Positions 35,121 to 64,000 of a stretch of 64,000 nt of DNA are shown piece after piece. The notes beneath the pieces are model-generated. The model was not told the origin of the DNA and did no database searches. It saw nothing but the letters and a program-made list of their open reading frames with translations. The translations under genes were made by a program, and so were the position numbers. Source of the DNA: Escarpia spicata (lineage: Eukaryota > Annelida > Polychaeta > Sabellida > Siboglinidae); contig OZ023211.1 of the NCBI GenBank assembly GCA_963995525.1, positions 410,598 to 474,597 of the forward strand, in the 5' to 3' direction. Within the stretch, counting starts at the first letter, position 1. Each line of letters starts with the position of its first letter.

Positions 35121-36185
35121 TTGAAGCATTCAGCCACGCTGCAATTAATGCGCGAAGATTACCTCATGTATCGTGCACAAATATCCAAACCCTAATTCTT
35201 CACAACAGCCACCATATTTGGCCAATCGTCTGCGTCTTTCAAATAGGATATATTTCTCCTAGACACTCCCGATCATCTTTCCACAGAGGATAGTGGGTGG
35301 ACAAGTACAGTCGTGTGAGCCGGTGTAGCAACACTTGCAAGAGCCGACTCATTCTGCAAGGCTACCGTATCACATGCACCCGACACACTACACAGACCAC
35401 GATTAATTTTGCTAAGTACTCCAACAAAAATAGCAACAGAAGAAGATTGTTTGATGTCCATGGGAAGCGGGAGTTCAGACATAGACCAAGTCCACAGTTC
35501 CATTCCATCTTCCAGCAGGTGCAGCGTGAGGTGATGGTGTATGAGAAAGCAATACAAGAAACAGGTTTCCTTCACAACGTTATAGTGCAGTGACTAAGAC
35601 GATTTCGTGGTTCTCTGCATAATATCACGTTAATTGTGCTAGGTGAATTCCTGCATGGGTACGTGACATGTCGGCACTCAACGACAAACACACTGATGTC
35701 TTTGCAGAGTACCTCAAAGGAAACTTTACAGCGATGAAGACGGCACGAGGGTTCTATTGCGGTGACAGAACAACGCCATAGTGAACTGTGATGGAGAGAC
35801 TGTATACATTACAGATTTGATGGTGAATCGTTCACGTTTGAGGCGCTATAGATGGTATACGTTCCTGAAACGATCCGAGTAATTATTGGTGATTTCTGAA
35901 GCCTCAGTTGAGAAACAGAAGACAGCTATTCGGCATCATGCGCAGTCGCAACATGTATAGACGACATTTGTGCAATACTTAGATTGCTCAAGAGATTAAT
36001 TCAGTGACAATTAACAGCAGTGAATTTTTTGCAAAGGACAATCGGAATCTTGCCAAACAAGCCAGACTAAGACGTTGCGGCAAGATGCATCAATAGTCAC
36101 TACATAGACAGTGAATGGTGTAAACACAGTTGACAAAACTATTTTAAATAGCTAATTAGATTATTATTATTAAATAAATTCTGAT

Positions 36186-37400
36186 ATGGCGCCTTGCAAG
36201 CGGCAAGTCAAGGCAAAGAGACACTTGGTGTGCGACGACTGCCACAGTTGGGTAGATTTTGCCTTATCCGGCTGTACGAAGTCATGGACAGAAACCAAGG
36301 AAGAGGGATTCACCTTTCAGTGCGTGGGGTGTTGGAAGGTGAAATGTCTGGAGAAAGAGGTAGCTAGGTTGGTAGATATTGTGAAGGGGATGGAGATGAG
36401 AATCAGCAAGAAGACAGACGGAATGGAGAGAGACGACAGGGATAAAGTTGGGAATACTGTGAAACTGAAGGAGCAGAGTAGTGGCAACAAGACCGAGGAA
36501 AGGAGACTGAGAGGAGGGAAGGTGATCGGAGGGGAAGAAAGTGGAGGATCGACGGTAGGAAATGTGACAGGTGTGAAGGTGGCAGGAGAGAAAGTGACCG
36601 TAGAGAAAGAGGTAGGAGGGAAAAAGAGACGGGAGAGGAGAGAAGGAAATGCAATGGGAGGAAAGATGACGGAAAGAAAGGAAGTGAGAGTACATGTGAC
36701 AGAAGAGAAGTCGGGAGGGACGATGACAGGAAGAAAGGTGACAAGAGAAACAGCGTCAGGAAAGAATGGAACGGACGAGATTGTGACGGGAGAGCAGAAG
36801 ACAGGGGAACAAGATTACAACCAGACAGATGCAAACCGTAGAAAGAGCTACACTGAGGCAGTGATTGAGGGGGCAATGAGGAAAGAGAGGGTGTTTATGG
36901 GCGATTCGATTATGAGAAAGACAGATAAGACTCTAAGCGAGGGGGAGGACGTCGTTGTTTGTCTACCGGGGGCTAGGATAGAACATGTAACTGAAAGGGT
37001 AGAGAAGGTACTGGGGTATGGCAAGGGAGGGTCTATACTAGTACATGTAGGGACAAATAACGCAGAGAGGGAGGGAACAACTGGGATAGTTCAGAAGTAC
37101 AGACAGTTAGTGAAGAAGTTAAAGAAGACAAGAGTAGAACAGATTATCCTCTCAGGAATTTTGCCAGTAATGGGAGGAAGGGGGCCGACATATAGAAACT
37201 GCAAGAGGATGGCGATCAACGCACTAGTTGAGCAGATGTGTAAAGAAGAGGGGGTGGGATTCGTAGATTTATGGGGATACTTTGTTGGGAGGGAAGATAT
37301 GTACATGAGAGATGGCCTACATCTAAGTGGAAAGGGGCAGCAGTTTTCTCAGAGAACTTGCTGCAATCTGTTGACAGTGGGACAGGCTGCATCTATTTAA
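36186..37400 (+). CDS. CR1-like ORF1: zinc-finger-like N-terminus plus SGNH/GDSL esterase domain
   Basis: A 404-residue intact ORF. Residues about 15-60 have a CxxC...C...CxxC arrangement (VCDDCHSWVDFAL, FQCVGC), a short PHD-like or other zinc-binding motif. Residues about 70-215 are a Lys/Glu/Gly/Thr-rich low-complexity linker with repeated VTGE/GGK motifs. Residues about 235-400 look like an SGNH hydrolase: block I FMGDSIMRK with Ser, a VHVGTNNAE block resembling 'GxNN', and a C-terminal DGLHLSGKG with the Asp/His pair. ORF1 proteins of this type are thought to coat element RNA; the role of the esterase domain is unsettled. The ATG at 36186 is the first in the frame near the predicted 5' end. 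Confidence 0.8.
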   Translation: MAPCKRQVKAKRHLVCDDCHSWVDFALSGCTKSWTETKEEGFTFQCVGCWKVKCLEKEVARLVDIVKGMEMRISKKTDGMERDDRDKVGNTVKLKEQSSGNKTEERRLRGGKVIGGEESGGSTVGNVTGVKVAGEKVTVEKEVGGKKRRERREGNAMGGKMTERKEVRVHVTEEKSGGTMTGRKVTRETASGKNGTDEIVTGEQKTGEQDYNQTDANRRKSYTEAVIEGAMRKERVFMGDSIMRKTDKTLSEGEDVVVCLPGARIEHVTERVEKVLGYGKGGSILVHVGTNNAEREGTTGIVQKYRQLVKKLKKTRVEQIILSGILPVMGGRGPTYRNCKRMAINALVEQMCKEEGVGFVDLWGYFVGREDMYMRDGLHLSGKGQQFSQRTCCNLLTVGQAASI

Positions 37401-40272
37401 ACTAGATTCGCAGGGGGGATTCACAGAGAAGCCTGAAACTGGAGGCATAGATAAAGACAGCAGAAATAAATCGGCAAAGAACAGCCTGGAAAACTGTTCT
37501 GAATCAGGATATAAATGCATTTGTTTAAATGCAAGGAGCATAGTAAACAAAAGAAGTGAACTAAACATTATGGTAGAAGATATTGACCCTCACATAATAG
37601 GTATAACCGAATCGTGGGCCACCACTGATATATCAGATGCCGAATTGGGACTAACAGGATATGTAATGTTTAGGAAAGATAGAATAGGAAGAAAGGGAGG
37701 TGGAGTTATTTTATATATTAAAGAATCTATCCAGGCTTATGAAATAAAATTAGAAAGAGAAGCAGATTGCGAAGAAGCTGTTTGGTGTAACATAGTTACA
37801 GGAAACTCAACGTTAACAGTTGGGTTAGTTTATCGAAGTCCAAACATAAGCATAGAAGAGAATGAAAAAATACAAAACGCTATAAGGGAAGTAAGCAAAC
37901 GGAACTGTATTATTATGGGGGACTTTAACCATGGGCATATACAAAGGAAATCTCTACAGAGTATGGGGAGTGAGGACCACAAGTTTTTAGTTTTAGTACA
38001 AGATAGTTTCCTTTCTCAACATGTGCTAGAACCAACCAGGGGAGAGAATGTGTTAGACTTAGTTTTGTCCTCACAGAAAGAATTAGTTGACAATGTCAAG
38101 ATATGTGAGCCACTGGGGAGTAGTGATCACAACCAGATACATTTTACCATCAAAGTAAAATCAGAAAGGAATAGTAAAAAGCAGTATAGGAGAAATTTCC
38201 ACAAAGGAAGGTATAAGGACATGAGGAAATATTTAGCAAAGATAGACTGGAATAACACACTGAAGAATAAAACAGCAACCGAATGCTGGAATATCTTAAA
38301 TAGTGAAATTAAGTGCATAGTCGATAAATTTGTACCTTTCAAAAAACAAGGGAAACGGTCTAAAAAGAAATACTTATCGAAAGAAGCCATTAGAAAAATT
38401 AAGTATAAACAAATGATGTGGAAGTCATATAGATGTACTGGAAATGATGAAGACTACAACATTTATAAAGAAGCACTTAATCAAGCTACAGCTGAAATTA
38501 GAAATTCAAAGAGAAGCTATGAAAAAAAATTAGCTAGTAATATAAAACATGACAGTAAGAGTTTTGATGCGTATATTCGAAGCAAACAGAAAGTTCAGGA
38601 TAAGGTCGGTCCTCTAGAAGATAGTGCTGGAAATACAATATCAGAGGGATTCTTAATGGCAGAAGACCTGAATGAGTATTTTAGTTCAGTGTTTACCAGG
38701 GAAGATATTAGTTCACTGCCAGTACCAGAGGCTAAGTTCAAGGGGGCAGATTCAGACTATTTAGGACAGTTAGTTGTAACCTCGGAAATGGTAGCTAAGA
38801 AAATAAGGGCTATGAAGGAAAATAAATCACCTGGAGTGGACGGGATTCCACCCAAACTACTATTGGAAATTGTCGAACAAATTAGCACACCGCTTGCAAC
38901 AGTTTTCAATTTGTCATTAGAAGAGGGAGTGGTTCCTTTAGAATGGAAAGAGGCAAACATTATACCGTTATTTAAAAAAGGTTCGAGAAACAAGTCGGAG
39001 AACTATAGACCAGTGAGTTTAACATCAGTGATTTGCAAATTATTAGAAAGACTAATTAAAGATCACATGGTGGATTTTCTTGTTAAACATAATTGATAAA
39101 CCCATCTCAACATGGGTTTTTAAAAGCGAGGTCATGCTTAACAAATATGTTATGTTTTTTGGAAGACATCACTAGGTGGGTAGATGAGGGATCACCAGTA
39201 GATATCATCTATTTAGATTTTCAAAAAGCTTTCGACAAAGTACCACATCAAAGATTACTCCTTAAGCTAAAGGCCCATGGCATAGGAAATGGTATAATAA
39301 ACTGGATAGAAAAATGGCTGAATGACAGAAGACAACGTATAGTAGTTGATGGGGAGGCTTCAAACTGGAAATCGGTATTGAGTGGGATCAGTACTAGGAC
39401 CTATATTATTCTTAATATATATCAACGATTTGGACGATGATATAACAAGCAAGGTGTTGAAATTTGCGGATGATACAAAAGTGTTTAGAAGGATTAAAAG
39501 TGATGGAGACAGACAGCATTTACAAGATGATCTTGATAGGTTGATCAAATGGTCTGAAAAGTGGCAAATGCTGTTCAATTTTAGGAAATGTAAATGCCTC
39601 CACACAGGTCATGGGAATGAAGAGGTAAAATATAAAATGGGGGGTACTGTTCTAAGTACTACTGTAAAAGAAAAGGACTTAGGGTTAACCATTAGTGCTG
39701 ATATGAAGGTTTCAGAGCAGTGCGGAATTGCAGCGTCAAAGGGAAATCAAATCCTTGGATTAATTAGGCGAAATATAGCGTATAAGAAAAAAGAATTAAT
39801 AGTACCGCTGTACAAAACAATAGTGAGGCCTCATTTAGAATATTGTATACAAGCATGGAGGCCATATCGCAAGAAGGACATAGATATGCTAGAAAGAGTA
39901 CAGAGGAGAGCGACTAAAATGATACAAAATCTGAGGGATCTTAGTTACGAAATACGCCTAAAAGAATGTGGTTTAACAACACTAGAGACCAGGAGATTGA
40001 GAGGAGATCACATAGAAGTGTTTAAAATATTGAATGGTTATGAAAATATTGATAGAAACATTTTTTTCTCAGTTAAGAAAGATAGAAGGACCAGAGGACA
40101 TGAAGCTACATTAGTAAAGGAGCAGTGTAGATTAGATATAAGAAAGTTCTCATTCTCACAAAGGACTGTAAATGAATGGAACAGATTATCTCCTGATTGT
40201 GTTGGTGCTAGTAGCGTGAATATGTTTAAAAATAAAATCGACACACACCTTAAAAAGGCGGGATACATGTAG
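37399..40272 (+). pseudogene. CR1-like ORF2 (endonuclease-reverse transcriptase), frameshifted
   Basis: The endonuclease domain spans about 37510-38150: LNARSIVNK, GITESWATTD, GDFNHGHI and the terminal GSSDHNQI with the catalytic Asp-His. A linker follows to about 38780. The RT begins with KENKSPGVDGIPP and NIIPLFKKGSRNKSENYRP. An apparent single-base loss at about 39090 moves translation to another frame, which carries IIYLDFQKAFDKVPH (catalytic Asp) to about 39380. There a loss of roughly 11 bases between short GGA repeats removes the Pro-Gln core of the conserved SGxPQGSVLGP block and restores the original frame. KFADDTKVF, with the catalytic Asp pair, is intact. The C-terminus runs to the stop at 40270-40272. 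No ATG precedes the endonuclease motifs; the first is at 37570. Confidence 0.88.
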
Positions 40273-40282
40273 ATAAAAAGTA

Positions 40283-40319
40283 TTGGACTCTCGATAAGCC
40301 AAAAGGCTTCCTTGTCCAA
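40283..40319 (+). other. CR1-like 3' UTR stem-loop A
   Basis: Outer stem TTGGAC (40283-40288) pairs with GTCCAA (40314-40319). Inner stem AAGCC (40296-40300) pairs with GGCTT (40305-40309) around an AAAA loop. Confidence 0.7.
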
Positions 40320-40320
40320 C

Positions 40321-40349
40321 TGCCATCCAGAGTAATTTTCTGGATGGCA
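40321..40349 (+). other. CR1-like 3' UTR stem-loop B
   Basis: A perfect 10-bp stem, TGCCATCCAG / CTGGATGGCA, with a nine-base loop AGTAATTTT. With stem A it is a plausible recognition site for the element's reverse transcriptase. Confidence 0.75.
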
Positions 40350-40539
40350 ATCTTGTTAAATCTAGTCTAGTTATATCTACAAGAGAACTGACATCGCGCA
40401 TCCTATCTGTTGCATTTGGAGAGAAAACATTGCTAAAATATTAGTCAATCGATTGTAACAATTCAGCGAGGAAATACTTGCTGAGAATTAATGTGGCACA
40501 GAGCTGCTCGCTCGATCCACTGTGGACTTGATGTTCACA

Positions 40540-40812
40540 CTGCATCAACACGAAGACAAGGCCGCCAGACAGCGTCAACTCCAAGACAAGGTCATAGAAC
40601 ACCATCAACTCGAAGACAAGTCCGCCAGACAGCGTCAACCCGAAGACAAGGCCACCGAACAGCATCAACTTGAAGACAAGGCCACCGAACAGCATCAACT
40701 CGATGACAAGGCCATCGGACAGCATCAACTCGAAGAAAGGCCACCGAACAGCATCAACTCGAAGACAAGGCCGCCGAACAGCATCAACTCGAAGACAAGG
40801 CCGCCAGACTAG
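40540..40812. repeat. 30-bp minisatellite, about 9 copies
   Basis: Units of GAAGACAAGGCCACCGAACA followed by GCATCAACTC. The plus frame reads a 10-residue EDKATEQHQL-type repeat and the minus frame a hydrophobic FELMLFGGLV-type repeat. One unit has lost a base near 40735, which shifts both frames. The array lies just downstream of the CR1-like element. Confidence 0.93.
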
Positions 40813-41485
40813 TCCATTTGTCATTTCATGAACCTAGAACTTGTTGTTGTTGATTTGTATTCATATGGGGGTCCTAGAACAAATTCAGCTTCGTTCCCCA
40901 AACAGCAACTTTGGGCAACTCCGGCAATTTGCATAAATCCAAGATGTCCACTGGTCGATATCCTGAAAATTAAATTTTTGAACCACTTGTCCTAGGATGA
41001 TGTACAATACCTCTTTTAGGGGTGTTGGGGCGCCTAGAATTCATTTCTGATGTTATTTTTTTAGTTTAAGGTCAAGATCAGATGCTGAAGGTCAAGGTGA
41101 AGGTCAAATTTGACCTCTCGGTGGACACTGAATGGAAACTCCTTTTAAATTGTATTTTAGTTTATTCATGCACATAAATGGATAATCTTACAATATTTGA
41201 CACATTTGTTCGTGAGAAAAAACAGTAATGGGTCATATTTGAAAGACGTAGTCATATCTGTTAGACGTGGTGTATAGTGCAAATATCATTATGAACATTG
41301 GCATTCATATTTCTTTGTGATGAAAATTCTTGCATTAAGTAATCATGTATGAAAGTCATTGTTGGGATGTTACAAGGATTGATATCCACAACTATGGATA
41401 AATGTTTTACCCAATGCGATGTTATAAGCATAAGTTACGCTATCTTACTAACTGTAGATATCGCCTAACAATGTTAATTTTTTAC
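40813..41485. other. Non-coding stretch, no gene seen
   Basis: No ORF or repeat of note; GGTCAAGGTGAAGGTCAA near 41091-41110 is a short local repeat. Confidence 0.45.
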
Positions 41486-42400
41486 TTACTCCAACTCATC
41501 ATCCATGTAATCAGGATCAGCAAGACCATCCTCAACATACTCATGGCCTTCACCCTCCTCATCAACACCCTCATCCTCTACACCATCATCCTCAAAATCC
41601 TCCTCATCAGCATCGTCCATCTCGACACCCTCCTCGTCTCCAGTCTGAGCCTCTTCTGTCTTAGGGTACGGATTACAGCAGCCCTCTTCGCCAGAGCAAT
41701 TGTAGTACGACATGCACGAAAGACGTTCTTTGTGGCAGCCACAAACCTCCGTGCTGCACTTCTTGCTCTGTGCCCTACACTCACAATGAATCACATCACA
41801 CAGGTGGGGTGGACCTAGGTCACCCCGTGCAATAAGAGGAGAGGGGACGCCATCCTGGATCTCCCAGCCGAAGTGAGTGATATCAGCTGACTCATCGGGT
41901 GGGGCTTGCTGGTCTGCCGCCTTCCACAGCACGACCTGCAGATGGGCCCGCAGCACGTGCAGGAACAGGTTGGTGGATGTTGGAGAATGGGCCTTGACTT
42001 TAGGAATTTTCTTCTTCTTGGTGACTCCATGGATGTCCCCGGTGGCTAACCATACACAGCGATGAAGAAGGTTTTCGCTATCTCCATCAGATCCGTCCAC
42101 CTCTCCCAGCACATCATCCAAATTCCCAGTGAGCAAGCTTTTTAGTGCGTCGATCTTGCCTTTTAGCATACGGATATGGGGTCATGTCGCACCCGCTGAG
42201 GGCGTGCATGCTCGAGCATAGGCTGAGCTTAAATTCAGAGTTTCGCAAAGCAATCAACCAGGGGGTACTGCTGGCTGGCATTGACGTAATCAGCAGCAGC
42301 GACCCCTGGCGAGCGAGGATGCCGCCGGTCAGCACGTATACGGTTGTTGACATACACAATGTTGTATTTGCTGGCTAGATATCCTCGTTACGACCATTCA
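41486..42400 (-). pseudogene. Broken multicopy gene with Cys-rich tail, probably mobile-element derived
   Basis: The minus strand carries MHALSGCDMTPYPYAK (about 42205-42160), then a frame change near 42150. A 220-residue stretch follows, with NLFLHVLRAHLQVVLWKAA, ITHFGWEIQDG and a cysteine-rich block (HCECRAQSKKCSTEVCGCHK, then SYYNCSGEEGCCNPYP). It ends in a very acidic tail (DDELE stop at 41486). The order 'HALSGCD / HxxRAxxQ.xxW / GWE..DG / Cys-rich' recalls a family of uncharacterised proteins present in many copies in invertebrate genomes, which I take to be element-encoded. The Cys block resembles a CXC-type metal-binding motif. The acidic tail is AT-poor and low-complexity. The function is unknown. 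Confidence 0.55.
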
Positions 42401-42837
42401 TGAATTTGACGACGCCAGTGCCTCCTCGGCCGCCACCCAGTCACATCCACAGAAAGTTAACCACGGTACTTGGAGGGATGTCACCGTCGTAGCTCTCGCC
42501 TCTGTTTACTTCCTCCAGGGAGACAGTGCTAGACTCTTCTTCTTCCTTCAATCTGACCTAAGCAGTCGTTGGTGTGTAAGATTGTAGGCTGGCCTTTGGT
42601 GGGCAGCATGTAATATTATATATATAATATTTATACTGATAACATTGGAATATATGTTTATTAATCCTCGTGAGCCAAGGGCACTGCTGAATTAATACAA
42701 TGTCTGTCTCAATGAAGCTGGAGCGTGTCCAAGTGCTGCCATCTTCCGGGTAGTTTAAAACCAGGAGATTGTGCATAACAATGTGTGAAGAATAAAGAGG
42801 ATGTATAGCTGTGAATGCAAACGTAGCATACGATGTA

Positions 42838-43080
42838 CATAGACGTCGGAACCTGCGGGGGTGGGTGGGTTTGGGGGCTAAGGATTAGGATTAGATCCCT
42901 TGGCTTTTGGATGGAATTTGATGTGAACTTGAAGGTGTTTTTGTGGCGAGCCTTACGGGGGGGGGGGGGTGCAAATTGATTTTTTTGAGAACCTGAAGGT
43001 GGGTTTTTGGTGAACCTCAAGGGAGCAAATAGGGTTTTGGAGCCTGGCAGTGGGGTTTTTTGTCGAGCCTCAAGGCACGT
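42838..43080. repeat. Dispersed GGCGTCGGAACC repeat, copy 2
   Basis: Related to 33303-33500; contains a poly-G run near 42957-42969 and repeated GAGCCT-x-AAGG-x-GGGTTTTTGG phrases. Confidence 0.55.
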
Positions 43081-45746
43081 ATGTGTGCATGCCCTTCTAA
43101 AACTAAGCTCCCAAGATAACATCCTTACATTCTACTTTGATGTTGGTGTTCTATATTCATTTGTACATCCTAAGTGTACATGTTCATAAATTTGCTATCT
43201 ACCCAGTACCCTCCAACTGTCATTCCTTATGTGGTAGTAAACATTAAATGAAATTGACAGTGCATGCATGACCCATTTTTACACTTCTTGGTGTCTTTGC
43301 AGAATGCAAACTAGCTTATATTTATGGCTAAGTGAAATCAGAACTCAACAACATTTTCATCTCACGAAAACTTTCAATGAATATTCACAAGCTCAATGAA
43401 CAAGTGACAACAAACTGGCAAACATTCAACAAAGCAGTCAGTGTGTTACTTTCGTTTACTTGTGAAACTGGCTAGTTGTTTTATTCATAATACAGACAGA
43501 CACATTAAAAGCTTGGTTTTGCCAAGCAGCACCAGCAGTGAAGCAAATCCCATGTTTATCCGTGACAATTGGGACTTTTTATGCTAGAGTATTCTGTAAT
43601 CTGGCAACACATTCCAAACGACGACCGGTTGATTCTTTGTAACAGCAGAATCTAGCATAAAATGTAGCGATTCCGAGTTGGTTATTTTGTACATACAATC
43701 AGCACTAGCAGGTTATATATTAACAAGGCAGCATCAGTGATCATACCACAATTCAGCTATCACAATGCACACACGGTAAGCCACTTATCCTGTGAGAAAA
43801 CTTCTGGTGTCTACAGCGGCCTTCCCCACAAACCTACAGGCAGAAGCTCATGCTATGTGGTGAATACATTAGCACAGGCGGACTACAACACACCAACAGC
43901 CAGTGGGGTAAATATGCACTACACAGTGACTACAGTAACAGTAATGTCATCTCTGTGAGTAGTGTTGACAGCCCCTTTATGGTGAAGGGGTGAAGCTCCC
44001 ATCTCAACGCACATGGGAGGTGAACATGGCAGCAGACTGAATCTATTGTTTACTCTGTGTGGGCCGAATATTGAGTGGAAACATGACACAACAACAACGC
44101 TGCATTGTCATATACACAATCTGCCACAAACACAACATGCAGTTTGACCAGACTTGCAACAGTGACAAATGTCTATCTGACCAGGCATAGACAGTGCGGT
44201 CATCAACTAGTGCAGTCGTCACAACTTGTGCTGACTGAACTTGTGAAAACATTTTCAAGGACACACAAAGCACGACTTAGGCAGATCTTTTACAGACCGT
44301 TGTGAGATGTTGTCAGCTGAGGCCATTACATCAGTGTGGAGAGGAATGAAAACTGTTCTAATGGCACTGATGTGTGACTTGTCCCATTAACCACCCCTAA
44401 CTTTACCCTTTGGCCCACCCCTAAAACTCAGCCTGGCACATAGTACTGCTGCAGCCTATGCAGCAGATCAAATACACTTCATTACACCAATGCTAGCAGC
44501 AAAGTTGACAAAATACCATTCAAACTTTATGCAATGTGATCTGACAACAGGGAAATAAAACATAAGTCACTTAATGTCAGCCCAGGACACTGCAGTCTTA
44601 GCTGCTCCGAGATGCTCCCTTATTTCTAGCAAGTAAACAAACACAACTGTAGAGGAATCGGTTATGAAGCACCAATCAATATCGTGTTACTTCCTCTCAA
44701 ATTAGGCCCATGCATAGCTATCAAAACAGTCACTTGTGTGCTTCAGATTTTATGTCAACTTCGATATAAGTATAGCTTTAATACAAAATAAATAGTTGAC
44801 AAAAATGTTGGTGGAGCCTGATGCCAGCACAAATGGAAGTTATGTCTGACTGGAAGAATAAGACAAGCAATGTCTGTCCCTCACAGTGGTTGCCTACACC
44901 CACTCAAGATTCTTTGCAAAGCCTGCCCACAGCGAAACATCTCATCTATTGAGACGATACCTACAGCTGTCACAAGGTGGCAGCACACGAAACTCGTCGA
45001 GCATGGCACAAAAAATCTAGCAAGTGCGGCAAGTCACGTGGACAATTCTAGCAGCGAAAACGACTGGATTTCCATCCTTCTAAGTTTCTACTGATGAATT
45101 GTTGTAAATGAACTCCCAACCATAATTAAGATATAGATCATATAATCTAGGATATACAGAGATTGTAGCAATCTCATATTTATAATGATTTTGTAACCAT
45201 ATTGAAACCATTTGTCTCTGAAATTTCAAATGTGTTTATGCATTAATTGTGCCTCAATAGTAGTAGTACTAACAATTTGTTTATAGCATAGTTACACAGA
45301 TATGTAAGGTTTCAACAGAACGTGTTCATATGCAAATTAAAAATGACGGCTCTCAAAATTAATAAATTTTATAATTTTGTATGGTTGGTAACTTGGCAAC
45401 CAGGGGAGCATGAGGTGTGGTTGTATGGTTGGTAACTTGGCAACCAGGGGAGCATGAGGTGTGGTTGCACCACCCAGGGAGGATACCTTCCACTTGTACT
45501 GGCAACAGCTTGTATAGACAAGCAAACCTGCAGAAGACAACAAAAGTAATACCACCTCAGATCATTCAGCTGAACATAGCACACGACGTTGCTCCGATTG
45601 CAGCCATCAGCCTGACTCTGTGATCACAGCTTCACCCGTTTGAATCAATGTCATTATGTAGAGTATGTCTTGTGCATGAACCTGCCACATTAGTCATATT
45701 TACACACGCACGCACATACTTCAACAGACATATACATTGTACTCAC
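43081..45746. other. Non-coding stretch, possibly kinesin light chain 3' region
   Basis: The terminal KLC exon, which must lie below 45747, was not recognised here. A 44-bp direct duplication (GTATGGTTGGTAACTTGGCA...) lies at 45379-45466. Confidence 0.4.
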
Positions 45747-63582
<17,836 letters not shown>

Positions 63583-64000
63583 CTGAAGAACAAAGGTTAA
63601 TAAAGTAACATATGGCTCTGTACTACTGCTAGAACACTGCTCTTGTCTGAGACTACCACAGGTAGTTCTCAATTAACAACAGAAACTTGACTCTAAATGC
63701 AGCAAACACACTGCGTATATTTCCTCATCCTTATTTTGCAGTTTCTTTTTATTTCACATCCAGTGGCTGTCTTGAAAACAATACAGCATCTAACCACTGT
63801 TATTGGAAATCTGAAATGTGGTGAGTTAACCTTGATGGTAACCACATACTTCACTAATAAAACCTTGTCGTCTCAAGAGTGTAAAACGTATTTAGGTTTC
63901 CCAATGCCTCCACAACATTCAAAGCAAGTGGCACTGAATATCAACCACCAGGAAACACAGTAGACAAATATCTCTGATTTTTAAAGGGATGTCGTCTGTT
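63583..64000. other. KLC intron sequence at right edge
   Basis: No further exon was recognised to the end of the window. Confidence 0.55.

Larger units (their letters stand above)
31431..36180. other. Intergenic region with dispersed repeats
   Basis: No gene was supported. On the minus strand near 33145-33075 an 18-codon segment (RRQCLTAAWVNDLVVQ core) ends at a CAG|GTACAT donor-like site and could be a lone exon, but no family was recognised. A (TG)n-like run lies near 34668-34735. The last 100-150 bp may be the 5' UTR of the CR1-like element that follows. Confidence 0.4.
36100..40400 (+). mobile_element. CR1-like non-LTR retrotransposon, nearly complete but disabled
   Basis: ORF1 (36186-37400) is intact. 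ORF2 (about 37399-40272) runs from apurinic-type endonuclease through reverse transcriptase to the C-terminus but is broken at about 39090 and 39382. The 3' tail (40273-40400) forms two inverted-repeat stems and has no poly(A), as expected of CR1-type elements. An esterase-like ORF1 is also known from CR1-clade elements. Exact ends and target duplications could not be set. The element lies downstream of the last recognised kinesin light chain exon. Confidence 0.85.

Noticed and set aside
41402..41818. Plus-strand ORF opposite the Cys-rich gene
   Set aside because: The Leu/Ile-rich plus translation is the shadow of the acidic minus-strand tail.
43700..45746. Several short minus-strand segments as the terminal KLC exon
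   Set aside because: None continued phase 0 from 45747 with an acceptor and a family-like ending.

Overview
The window is invertebrate metazoan nuclear DNA. It has multi-exon genes with GT-AG introns of several kb, a very large minisatellite load, decayed retrotransposons of three classes, and non-autonomous hAT-type DNA transposons with intact 8-bp target-site duplications. A short TTAGGG tract, tandem repeats at an exon boundary and the mix of CR1, RTE-like and Penelope-like elements would suit a lancelet, another invertebrate deuterostome or a lophotrochozoan. The sequence alone does not settle the species.

Three host genes are supported. (1) A minus-strand first coding exon at 11219-11828 encodes a signal-anchored basic protein resembling the N-terminus of the kinectin / ribosome-binding protein 1 (p180) family. 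Its later exons were not found. (2) A complete six-exon plus-strand gene at 15716-30082 encodes enolase-phosphatase E1 (ENOPH1, methionine salvage). Every exon phase joins correctly to give 295 residues, and the long 3' UTR ends near 31.43 kb. (3) The 3' part of a kinesin light chain gene runs on the minus strand from the right edge down to at least 45747. Seven exons are resolved with matching phases; the TPR exons lie mostly beyond 64000 and the stop-codon exon was not found.

Layout: 0.77-2.42 kb is a 33-bp minisatellite; 4.7-6.3 kb a dead RTE-like LINE; 7.5-8.36 kb a 39-bp minisatellite; 11.2-11.8 kb the kinectin/p180-like exon; 14.57-14.96 kb a 21-bp repeat and a GGGA tract; 15.7-31.4 kb ENOPH1, with an 80-bp satellite and a hAT-like element (20280-21523) in intron 2 and a second hAT-like element (26841-28083) in intron 3; 31.4-36.1 kb intergenic with dispersed repeats; 36.19-40.4 kb an almost full CR1-like LINE with an esterase-type ORF1; 40.54-40.81 kb a 30-bp minisatellite; 41.49-42.4 kb a broken multicopy gene, probably element-derived; 45.7-63.6 kb kinesin light chain exons, with a Penelope-like element (50.67-52.03 kb) and six or more minisatellites in its introns.

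The most notable signals are: a candidate hammerhead ribozyme at one end of the Penelope-like element; an in-frame duplication with telomere-type repeats inside that element's reverse transcriptase; Asp-to-Gly at the usual HAD motif IV position of ENOPH1; a tandem triplication of the ENOPH1 exon 5 splice acceptor that could give a 26-residue in-frame insertion; two hAT-like elements with perfect 8-bp target duplications; and an intronic minisatellite that repeats a consensus-like splice donor about 20 times on the kinesin light chain coding strand. All calls come from reading the sequence; no database search was possible.
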